DNA of 64,000 bases from G963556115 sp963677015 (GTDB taxonomy: Bacteria; Planctomycetota; SZUA-567): the NCBI GenBank assembly GCA_963677015.1, contig OY781533.1, forward strand, positions 1,798,001 through 1,862,000, in the 5' to 3' direction. The notes below the pieces were generated by a model. It was not told the DNA's origin. It made no database searches and saw only the letters and a program-made list of their open reading frames with translations. Of the stretch, positions 53,373 to 60,674 are shown one piece after another. The position numbers and the translations under genes were made by a program. Each line of letters begins with the position of its first letter. Position 1 is the first letter of the stretch.

Positions 53373-54709
53373 TTGAATACCCAATTGCGGCGATCTTCTG
53401 CGACCTCACCATTTTCAATAACTATTCCCATCTTTGAATCTGTACCAGCAACTTCTGAAATAACAAGCCCTTCATTCTCTGCAGCAAGTCTCGCAATTGT
53501 GGCCCGGCTATTATTATCAAGGAGTGATCCGTTATGAATGAGCAACAATTTACATTTAGGTTTAAGAGCAAACCCCATAAGCGTTGAAACTTTAATACGT
53601 TCGGCTGATGAAGCCTGTGATAATGGGAGATTGTTTAAAAGGAGCTCTTCGCCTTCAGGATCAAAGCTGAGTCCAGTAACCGGCATTTCTTTTGCGGCAA
53701 TAAGCTCTCTTTTCTGCCTGTCAATCTCCTCAATCTCAGCAGTCATTTCCTTATACCGCGTTATCATAGCATCAGCTTCCTTCGCGGCATTCATGCGATG
53801 CATGTTCTCATTGATCTTTACCGCAATATCATCTGAGTCCTTTATAATACGCAATATCTGTTTCTCACGTTCAAAATCAGGTTCAGGCAAAAGCTCAAAT
53901 TCATACCGTTGAGCTTCAAGATCAGACTTTACCCTGGCACCTTCTAGATTAAGAGTACTCAAAAAGTTTTCAGCTTCATCCAATTCCTTTTTAAGTCTTT
54001 CAATATTTGATACCGCCTTTGTTGCTTGTTCGCGTAATTTTCCAAGTTCGTACTCTTTATTCTGAATCTCATTCTTAAACTGGCTATGCTGCTGCGCACA
54101 TTCTCTGATATTTCTGAGTTCTTCAGAATAAGATGCGGTACTCTCAGGCTGGCTTGGGAGCCCCTCATGATACGGCATGTTATCAGCCTTACCCCGAAGA
54201 TCTTCTGCCTGCCTGCCAACATAAGTTCGCTCTCCGAATAATTCCTTACGTTTTGCATCAAGCTCAGCGAAATCAAGCCCAAGAAACTGCATTAATGTCA
54301 TTACCTGCTGCTTCCCTTTCATCCGGGAAAATGCTTCCGGATCAAATGATATGGTGCTGAATATTTCTGAAAGCATCTTTTGCGGGCTTGATATCTTTAC
54401 CCCGTCCAAAGTATGACATTCAAGCCTGTCACCCTTCTCAGTAAACACCCTCTTCGCGACAAAGCGGTCTGTCTCTACAACAACCTCTCCTCTGGTTTCA
54501 CCTTTATGAATCGGTATTTCAACGCCCTGCCTTCCAGCCAGTGCTTCCATAATTGCAGAAAGAACAGAGCTCTTACCCTCACCATTATTTCCGCAGATCT
54601 CTACGAAATTTTCATCTTCATTAAACTTGAGTTCCACAAGTTTGGTCCGCATATAGTTTTCCGCTTTAATTGCATGAATTCTGATGTCTTCTTCTATCGT
54701 TGTAGTCAT
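53369..54709 (-). CDS. SMC/RecF-like ATPase with degenerate Walker B
   Basis: A 446-residue ABC-type ATPase. Walker A GNNGEGKSS near residue 45; coiled coil about 165-340; a signature-like LSQASSAERIKVS; then CKLLLIHNGSLLDNN, where the usual acidic Walker B pair is replaced by HN. It may bind ATP but hydrolyse poorly, or use the later Asp. It sits beside a RecE-type nuclease, as SbcC-like or RecF-like ATPases do in phage recombination modules. Confidence 0.75.
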   Translation of the reverse strand: MTTTIEEDIRIHAIKAENYMRTKLVELKFNEDENFVEICGNNGEGKSSVLSAIMEALAGRQGVEIPIHKGETRGEVVVETDRFVAKRVFTEKGDRLECHTLDGVKISSPQKMLSEIFSTISFDPEAFSRMKGKQQVMTLMQFLGLDFAELDAKRKELFGERTYVGRQAEDLRGKADNMPYHEGLPSQPESTASYSEELRNIRECAQQHSQFKNEIQNKEYELGKLREQATKAVSNIERLKKELDEAENFLSTLNLEGARVKSDLEAQRYEFELLPEPDFEREKQILRIIKDSDDIAVKINENMHRMNAAKEADAMITRYKEMTAEIEEIDRQKRELIAAKEMPVTGLSFDPEGEELLLNNLPLSQASSAERIKVSTLMGFALKPKCKLLLIHNGSLLDNNSRATIARLAAENEGLVISEVAGTDSKMGIVIENGEVAEDRRNWVFK

Positions 54710-54767
54710 TATTTATACCCCTTGTATGAGTGAAAGAATTGTTTAATATAATTGACATGTTAGCGTT

Positions 54768-55472
54768 TTAGAAATTTACGCTGGCTTTTTTGCCGTCAAG
54801 CTTTTTACCGACGTCGGTAATGGCTGCTACAGAGGTTCCTGATTCTAAATTTGTTTCTGGTGGCTGTTCAGTTACCGCGTTTACAGTATCTTGATCCTGT
54901 GAAGAAATAGTGGCTTTCCATTGTTTGCTGGACTTAACCTTTTCCTCCATCCATTCCGGCATTTCCTGGGGAAAAGCTGGCCAGAGCTGATTTGTATAGT
55001 CATAATCATATATAAGCGAACTATTAAACTGTATTGGCGCGGTAAGACCTTCAGGAATAGGAGTAATAGTAGCGACTTTGTCCCGGATAATTCCTTCTTT
55101 ACTTTCATGAACCACCTGCATCAGACAGGACTTACCCACAAGCGTAGCAGGATCAAAACCTCTCAACTCATCACCACTAACGGTCCTACCAAGCCAACTC
55201 ATAAGATGAGCATAAAATTTACCCTTATCAGAAAGGCTTGCAGTATAAGTAATACTCATTACACGCGGTTCCTGAACTTTAGTCCCATCTTCTTTCTCAA
55301 CATCTATGAGAAGATTAGGAAACTCCCAGGTCAAAATAAATTTACCCATGACCTTTGCCACCCCCTTAAACTTCTCCTCCTGCAAGCCTATATTGACACA
55401 GCTATAACATGTCGCAATATGCTGCCCAGCAGGGAACGGTTCGCGTGGTGCCATCATTTCGCCTATTAGCAT
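54768..55472 (-). CDS. early phage protein, possible ssDNA-binding/recombination partner
   Basis: A 234-residue protein starting at the ATG at 55472 (GGAGGTGG upstream), 7-nt overlap with the exonuclease gene. The first 150 residues look like an OB-fold beta domain (VAKVMGKFILTWEFPNLLID; KSCLMQVVHESKEG). The C-terminal tail is acidic/Gln-rich and contains palindrome copy 5. The place beside RecE suggests a single-strand-binding or annealing role; RecT/Erf similarity was not seen. Confidence 0.55.
   Translation of the reverse strand: MLIGEMMAPREPFPAGQHIATCYSCVNIGLQEEKFKGVAKVMGKFILTWEFPNLLIDVEKEDGTKVQEPRVMSITYTASLSDKGKFYAHLMSWLGRTVSGDELRGFDPATLVGKSCLMQVVHESKEGIIRDKVATITPIPEGLTAPIQFNSSLIYDYDYTNQLWPAFPQEMPEWMEEKVKSSKQWKATISSQDQDTVNAVTEQPPETNLESGTSVAAITDVGKKLDGKKASVNF
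54805..54820. repeat. palindrome copy 5: TTACCGACGTCGGTAA
   Basis: A 16-bp perfect palindrome near the 3' end of the gene downstream of the RecE-type exonuclease, TDVG frame. Confidence 0.9.
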
Positions 55473-56299
55473 GCTTCCACCTCCAATCTCTGCCGATATG
55501 ATGGTGTTGCAGACAGCACAAATTCTTTGTCTTTTCTCTGCCAAATTGATTCCGCTTTGCATTTTTTGTAACGAACAAGGATGGCCCTGACTCTGGTAAG
55601 CGCTAACTGCATTAGTTCGTTCGGAACTATATACACGCCACAGTAATGTGGTTCCTCTTTACATACTGCAAAGAAAGCGAAATTTGGCATTTTGCCAGTA
55701 AGTCGATACAATCCTTCAGAATAATACGCAGCTTGCAGCAGATAATCAAAATCAGCTACTGCATAACCAAAGCTATCAAGATCTTTCTTAGTTGTTTTAA
55801 GATCAACAATAAGGTTTCGTTCTTCAATGTAATAATCCGGCCTAGCCTTACAATAAATACCATTCTGCTCCCATATATAGGTAAGCTGTGGCTTACCACC
55901 TGAAAGATATTTTGCGAAAAGAACCGAACTCTTTGCTGCTTCAGCCATATTAAGACAGTAATCATATTCTTTTTGAGCCAACCAAGTTTGACCATTAAGC
56001 CCTGCATTATATACAAACTGCTCTTTATAGGTTTTACCCTCTTTTGTTCGAAGATTAACATCCTCCATAATTGCAAACTCGCTGGCAAATTTATCTGGTT
56101 CAAGGACCATACAATCCACCGCAGAGCCGATGCGAAACGAATCCTTATCCGGATCATCAGGGTTTGCCAATTTGTATTGATAATAATCCGGACAATTAGC
56201 AAAATTCTTCAACTTACTTGAATTCAAAGCATCAATCTCATTATGATACTTTCGATTACTAATTCCTTCATGAATTCCTACCCCATAATCTGTTACCAT
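55466..56299 (-). CDS. RecE-type PDDEXK 5'-3' exonuclease
   Basis: A 277-residue protein. N-terminal GIHEGISNRKYHNEIDALNS and GSAVDCMVLEPDKF, then the PDDEXK core CKARPDYYIEERNLIVDLKT and LQAAYYSEGLYRL. This is the RecE/exonuclease VIII C-terminal nuclease family. Start chosen at 56299 because AGAGGAGA lies 7 nt upstream; longer frames are possible. Confidence 0.85.
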   Translation of the reverse strand: MVTDYGVGIHEGISNRKYHNEIDALNSSKLKNFANCPDYYQYKLANPDDPDKDSFRIGSAVDCMVLEPDKFASEFAIMEDVNLRTKEGKTYKEQFVYNAGLNGQTWLAQKEYDYCLNMAEAAKSSVLFAKYLSGGKPQLTYIWEQNGIYCKARPDYYIEERNLIVDLKTTKKDLDSFGYAVADFDYLLQAAYYSEGLYRLTGKMPNFAFFAVCKEEPHYCGVYIVPNELMQLALTRVRAILVRYKKCKAESIWQRKDKEFVLSATPSYRQRLEVEAC

Positions 56300-56364
56300 A
56301 ATCATTCTCCTCTTCTGTTTTAACCTCAAAAATAACACTGTACATTTACACTTGATTTTTCGTA

Positions 56365-56568
56365 CTATCTTTCATTTTCATTTTTATAACGTTCAATATA
56401 TTCTTCGAATACAATCTCTATCATCTGCCGCGCCCCTGCATAATAACTTCCGACGGCATAAACTATTGCACCAGTGGCATCAACAACAGCCCAACCGTTA
56501 CCAAGATCCTCGATACCAGCAATCCTGCCATTTGTATCATTCCGCCATGATATTTTTCGCTCTGTCAT
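56365..56568 (-). CDS. small early protein, 67 residues
   Basis: A compact protein (MTERKISWRNDTNGRIAGIE) with a Gly-rich beta centre (GWAVVDATGAIVYAVGSYYA). The ATG overlaps the upstream TGA. The longer upstream in-frame extension is out of keeping with this overlap. Function unknown. Confidence 0.55.
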   Translation of the reverse strand: MTERKISWRNDTNGRIAGIEDLGNGWAVVDATGAIVYAVGSYYAGARQMIEIVFEEYIERYKNENER

Positions 56569-56720
56569 ACTCCTAAACTCCCCATGTAGTACAGAGACCA
56601 AAACATATAACAGACAGTAGCGGCACCAATTACAGCAAAGACACAGATAGCAATGAGAATTAAAACAATCATGCTCCAACCAAAAACCCTTACTAATTGC
56701 ATAAATAATAAATCAAGCAT
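56565..56720 (-). CDS. small membrane protein, 51 residues
   Basis: A hydrophobic protein with one or two membrane segments (WSMIVLILIAICVFAVIGAA). Start at 56720 behind AAGGG. Early location; possibly a superinfection-exclusion or host-takeover peptide (inference). Confidence 0.5.
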   Translation of the reverse strand: MLDLLFMQLVRVFGWSMIVLILIAICVFAVIGAATVCYMFWSLYYMGSLGV

Positions 56721-56733
56721 TTTTAATCCCTTA

Positions 56734-56967
56734 CTATCTTGCTCTTCTATTGTTAAAATTACTTTCAAACTGCTTTAAAACAGCTCCTATCTGAAATCTT
56801 CTGAATCGCCCACTCTCATATGCTGTGGGGATTCTCTTTTGTTGGGCCCAAATATTTACGGCAGCAGGAGTAACCCCCAACGCTTCGGCCACAGTAGCAG
56901 CATCAACTATCTCGCTTTTTACAATCTCAAAAGCCTCATCAAAAGTAATCTCTTTATTTTTTCTCAT
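56734..56967 (-). CDS. HTH regulator/excisionase-type protein, 77 residues
   Basis: First gene of the leftward operon. Small HTH: TFDEAFEIVKSEIVDAATVA and EALGVTPAAVNIWAQQKRIP, then a basic wing (SGRFRRFQIGAVLKQFESNF). The layout (HTH plus short basic tail) fits Cro or Xis. AAGGGG precedes the ATG at 56967. Confidence 0.65.
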   Translation of the reverse strand: MRKNKEITFDEAFEIVKSEIVDAATVAEALGVTPAAVNIWAQQKRIPTAYESGRFRRFQIGAVLKQFESNFNNRRAR

Positions 56968-57210
56968 GGTTCTACCCCTTTTAAAAAATGCGTATTTCCT
57001 TGCCGACACGCCGAGCGTCGTTAATTAATTTGGAATAATTGATATTGATTTACTATTTTATATGATAGCTGTGCTTACCGGGTTGCCCTGCCACCAGCTA
57101 TACAACAGTGATGATATACAGAATCTAAGAACTATATTTACTATAGAGGGAAATACTTCATCACTCGGCCATTTGATTAAGATTATCATAGGCACATTCC
57201 AAGCTCCCTT

Positions 57211-57303
57211 CTAATAAAAAGAAAAAGCCCCTTAAGGAAACTCTACTAACCTTAGGGGCTCTGAGCTTGCGCTCAAATACAATTCATATATTAGGTAGAG
57301 TTT
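57211..57303 (-). ncRNA. structured RNA ending in a terminator, in the lysis-lysogeny intergenic region
   Basis: On the minus strand: AAACTCTACCTAA (57303-57291), then a GAGC-GCAA-GCTC tetraloop hairpin (57274-57263, GNRA loop), then the terminator stem AGCCCCTAAGG / CCTTAAGGGGCT (57260-57226) and TTTTTCTTTTT. The terminator loop TTAGTAGAGTTT can pair with the 5' AAACTCTACCTAA (8 continuous bp plus more), giving a pseudoknot or an alternative fold. It could be a leader/attenuator of the early operon or a standalone small RNA. Confidence 0.5.
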
Positions 57304-57986
57304 TAATATTTATTGGTCTAATTAAACAAAGTTAAAATAATATCACCAAATTATATACTTTTTAATAGCATGATATTACGATATTGCTTTGCTACATTTC
57401 TGTTGTTTAAATTATTACATTATTTTTATAAACCACTATTAGTTAAGTATATCAACTAATTTAATGATAAATTTTGTTGTCATTTATTTTTTAAAAAAAA
57501 TAATTTTTCCGGTTACCAATTCTAAATATCAGCACAGTTCAGACAATCAAAGACCATTGTCGGCTGCATTAATTTTAAACTTATTCTTACATCGCCCGCA
57601 TATATAGATTATTACTTCTTGCTACTCAATAGCAGTTTTATACAAACCAACTGTACAATAGAAAAAATTACGTTTATGAACACAAGCTCAATTCAACTAT
57701 GCAAATCACTATCACCTTCCTCATTCCACTTCTACCAGAAACTAAACTTTTTTTGTAGCAAATACCACCTATAGAATATAGAATAAGTAAGTCGCATAAT
57801 ACATCTCGAATACAAAACTAACTTGAGATCAGACAAGCAGCTTTAAGAGTCACCTCTCTGATCTCATTATTATGAGGTATTTATTGCGGCGTTAAATTTT
57901 AAATACAATTTCAGTATAGAGTATATATAGTCTATTGTCAATATAATTTTAGGGCATATATGCGACATTGATATTTAAGGATGATA
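57304..57986. other. intergenic lysis/lysogeny control region
   Basis: About 680 bp of very AT-rich DNA with no convincing ORF. It should hold the early leftward promoter and the repressor promoter. A GCATATATGC palindrome lies at 57953-57962 near the repressor gene, and TATAAT-like boxes are seen near 57355 (minus) and 57941 (plus), but AT content makes individual calls weak. Confidence 0.5.
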
Positions 57987-58427
57987 ATGCTTTCAGCTAA
58001 AGATAATTCAAATAAAGACTTAAACAGAGGAAAACGCTTAATGGAAGAGCGTAAAAAAATCTGGAATAGCCGAGAAAAATTCAGAATAGAAACAAATTTA
58101 TCTGATGGAAATCTAAAAAACTGGGAAAATGGCTTAAATATAAGCTGTGATTGTTTACGAGAAATACACAACCATGGCGGCGACATTGTTTATATCCTAA
58201 CCGGTAAACGAAGTAACCCTGCTAAGGAGCTAACGCCTCAGCCAAAGTCAGAAGCAGTAGATTTTTCTGATATTAAGGTGCTGAAAGAAACAATTAGCAA
58301 GCAACAAAAAGAGATCGAAGAACTTAGAAAAGATAAAGAAGATTTAAGGAACAGTAAAGCCGAATTACGAGAACTCCTTGACGTTACTAAAGCCCGGCTA
58401 TTAGATCAAGGTCAAAAATCAGGTTGA
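57987..58427 (+). CDS. phage repressor-like protein: N-terminal HTH, C-terminal coiled coil
   Basis: A 146-residue protein. Residues 15-75 resemble a CI-type HTH (IWNSREKFRIETNLSDGNLK, then REIHNHGGDIVYILTGKRS). Residues 100-146 form a coiled coil (ISKQQKEIEELRKDKEDLRN). No S24 peptidase domain, so it is not cleaved like lambda CI. It is the first rightward gene, opposite the early operon, as expected for the lysogeny repressor. AAGG 6 nt before ATG 57987. Confidence 0.65.
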   Translation: MLSAKDNSNKDLNRGKRLMEERKKIWNSREKFRIETNLSDGNLKNWENGLNISCDCLREIHNHGGDIVYILTGKRSNPAKELTPQPKSEAVDFSDIKVLKETISKQQKEIEELRKDKEDLRNSKAELRELLDVTKARLLDQGQKSG

Positions 58428-58456
58428 TATGATAGAGTTATGAGAGATTTATTCAA

Positions 58457-58549
58457 ATGAGCAGTAATTCTCCTGAAATACTTTGTGATAAATGCTATCA
58501 AAAGGTTTCGCTACCTGACCAGATAAGATCAATTAATTTTTACCGATAA
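58457..58549 (+). CDS. very short ORF, 30 residues, with CDKC motif
   Basis: Starts MSSNSPEILCDKCYQKVSLP. Purine-rich GAGAG lies upstream at weak spacing. Could be a remnant of a zinc-ribbon protein or chance. Confidence 0.25.
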   Translation: MSSNSPEILCDKCYQKVSLPDQIRSINFYR

Positions 58550-58595
58550 AAAGCTGGATTTTATCCTTTTAATGATATATAGTTATGGAGTGGTT

Positions 58596-59084
58596 ATGAA
58601 AGACAGTTCAAGTAATTCTCTATCTCAGGAGCAGGCAGATAATTTTATTAAAGCTCCTAAATATTTAGTCTCTGACCACCAAACAACTAAGTATAATTTC
58701 GCACAATTATCTGAATCCGTGAATTTTGATTTATCAGACAGAATTAGTGAAGAAAAGTATGTTCTGGATATTAACCGCAGACGAATAGAATTAACAAAAA
58801 ATACTTTTCAAAATAGAGTTAGACGGGATATCATCTTAGTTCGACTTGACACACAAGACGACATCAGGCATCATAAGAATCCAGACGGAGAGAAAATCTA
58901 CGGCAGTCATATTCATATTTATTCTGAAAGATATAATGACAAACAAGCTTATCCGTTAACAAAGATAGGCATTGATGATGGCGATAACTATTTCGAAATG
59001 TTGCTGAAATTCCTCAACTTCTGCAATATAAGGGATTTAAATATAATAAACGATGAAGGTTTGTTTAATGACACAACTGGCTGA
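58596..59084 (+). CDS. DUF6978-like protein
   Basis: A 162-residue protein. Signature segments: LSQEQADNFIKAPKYL, YVLDINRRRIELTKNTFQNR, ILVRLDTQDDIRHHKNPDGE and IYGSHIHIYSERYNDKQAYP. I recognise this as the DUF6978 family, usually beside a DUF1828 gene. Start 58596 behind GGAG. It overlaps the next gene by 17 nt. The role is uncharacterised; a toxin-antitoxin-like or defence pair is an inference. Confidence 0.65.
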   Translation: MKDSSSNSLSQEQADNFIKAPKYLVSDHQTTKYNFAQLSESVNFDLSDRISEEKYVLDINRRRIELTKNTFQNRVRRDIILVRLDTQDDIRHHKNPDGEKIYGSHIHIYSERYNDKQAYPLTKIGIDDGDNYFEMLLKFLNFCNIRDLNIINDEGLFNDTTG

Positions 59085-59835
59085 CACACACATTAAAGAT
59101 TATTTTTCCTGGCTGAAAAAGGATACCGTAATAACTCCTATGAATGACATGTGGAGTAGAATATCTACGCCATTCTATGATCGTCATAATGATAACCTGG
59201 CATTTTATTATCGTGTGGACGGAAATGGGTATTACTTCAGTGATGATGGATATATTCTTGATGATCTTGCCATGTGTGGTTGCGCAATAGAGAGTGAGAG
59301 TAGAATCAAGCTACTCAATCAGACTTTAGCCGGATTTGGCATAAGTAGAGACAAAAACGCATTAGTATGTTTTGTACCTAAAGACGAGTTTGCCGCAAAG
59401 ATGCATTGCTTTATCCAAGCGATGCTGGCCGTAAACGATTTGTTTTATACCTCCCAGACCTATGTAAAAAATATCTTCCAAGATGATGTTCAAAATTGGT
59501 TTGAACTCCATAATATAAGTTATATTGCAGGAGCAAGCTTTACTGGCCTCTCAGGCTATAGCCACCGATATGAGTTCATTATCCCTCATTCGCGCAATGC
59601 CCCTGAGCGTTTTATAAAAGTTCTTAATCAAGTCAAACGTGATAAAGCGTTATCAATTGTTGCTGGCTGGAATGATATACAGTCAACCCGTAAAGAAGGA
59701 ACAAAACTATATATAATAATTAATGACCAGGAAAATCAACCATCAGCGCAAGCTATTCATTGTTTTGAAAGTTACAAGATTTTACCACTACCCTGGTCAA
59801 ATTTAGAGGATAACGCAAAATTACTGACGGCATAG
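59068..59835 (+). CDS. DUF1828/DUF1829-domain protein
   Basis: A 255-residue protein. N-terminal DUF1828 with a beta pattern YYRVDGNGYYFSDDGYILDD followed by GCAIESESRIKLLNQTLAGF; C-terminal DUF1829-like (GLSGYSHRYEFIIPHS, then INDQENQPSAQAIHCF). The family is common in prophages and islands. GAAGG 7 nt before ATG 59068. Coupled to the DUF6978-like gene by overlap. Confidence 0.7.
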   Translation: MTQLADTHIKDYFSWLKKDTVITPMNDMWSRISTPFYDRHNDNLAFYYRVDGNGYYFSDDGYILDDLAMCGCAIESESRIKLLNQTLAGFGISRDKNALVCFVPKDEFAAKMHCFIQAMLAVNDLFYTSQTYVKNIFQDDVQNWFELHNISYIAGASFTGLSGYSHRYEFIIPHSRNAPERFIKVLNQVKRDKALSIVAGWNDIQSTRKEGTKLYIIINDQENQPSAQAIHCFESYKILPLPWSNLEDNAKLLTA

Positions 59836-59989
59836 CCTATGATGAATTTGTGTTGATACTACAACAAAACTTGTGGAAAAATTTTGTTCATTCTGATTCA
59901 GTAGACTATTTGACAAATATTATAAATATGACTCCTGCTGTATTTGGGGAAAGACCATCTAATAAATGGTTAAATTATTGAGAATAATA

Positions 59990-60403
59990 ATGGATCTTGA
60001 AACCTTAAAAGAATTTTTCAACACATTTAATACTTCATTTTTCTCTGCATCAATAACCCTCGGCGCTTTCCTTCTTTCCATGAAAACATTTATTATTCAA
60101 ATAATGAAAAAAGATGTTTATGATACTGAAGAATATAATAAAAGAATACATAATCTAAACGCTGCAGGTAGAAAGACAAATAAATATAAACCATTATCAA
60201 ATTTACGCCATGCTCTTGCAAGTACAATTTATGCGGCTTTTATAACAGCAATATTGCAGCTTGTGGCAAGTCTATTTCCAAAAAAATGGTTGATAATCAC
60301 AAGTTTAATAAGTATGGCAATAACATTTTTATGTGTATTTTGGGCAATTATTTTAGTTTCCCAAAATCTAAATAAGCTGCTTGACACCAAAAGAAATGAA
60401 TGA
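59990..60403 (+). CDS. small membrane protein, three membrane segments
   Basis: A 137-residue protein starting MDLETLKEFFNTFNTSFFSA. Membrane segments at about 18-38, 80-100 and 107-130 (IITSLISMAITFLCVFWAII), with a cytoplasmic basic loop between (YNKRIHNLNAAGRKTNKYKP). An ATG at 59966 is also possible. Not recognised; the neighbourhood suggests a defence accessory or effector. Confidence 0.5.
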   Translation: MDLETLKEFFNTFNTSFFSASITLGAFLLSMKTFIIQIMKKDVYDTEEYNKRIHNLNAAGRKTNKYKPLSNLRHALASTIYAAFITAILQLVASLFPKKWLIITSLISMAITFLCVFWAIILVSQNLNKLLDTKRNE

Positions 60404-60674
60404 CAGCAAGTTGTAAAGAATATAAGTGAAGACAATGTATTAAGGTTATAATGTTGCAAAGTGATTAAGTAATATTTACAATAATTCTTGAAAAGGGCTT
60501 GTTACCATAACATATAAAATTTTTACCTCTTATTTAACAACAATACAATACATGATAAGATAAAACATTATAATACAATACACATTATGGGTGCTATTAG
60601 GTTGCCGCCAAAATACAACTTATTTATATATATTATTTATCTTTTAGAAACATTCCTCAAAAAGGATTCTTATA

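Larger units (their letters stand above)
15424..58427. mobile_element. prophage (HK97-type head, Mu-type contractile tail), right end not resolved
   Basis: A continuous leftward block of lysis, tail, head, packaging and recombination/replication genes lies immediately downstream of tRNA-Asn, with a rightward repressor-like gene at its far end. The left boundary is the tRNA 3' end. I found no second copy of the tRNA 3' sequence and no integrase, so the true right boundary probably lies beyond 64000. The end given here is the repressor-like gene and is a minimum. Confidence 0.85.

Noticed and set aside
56990..57025. Imperfect inverted repeat TTAACGACG...GTGTCGGCAA just before the first early gene, with half-sites like the palindrome
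   Set aside because: Spacer differs and the arms match only 4-5 bp, so an operator claim would be weak.
57010..57980. CRISPR-like or phage repeats in the long intergenic region
   Set aside because: No regularly spaced repeats; only AT-rich sequence and the structured RNA.
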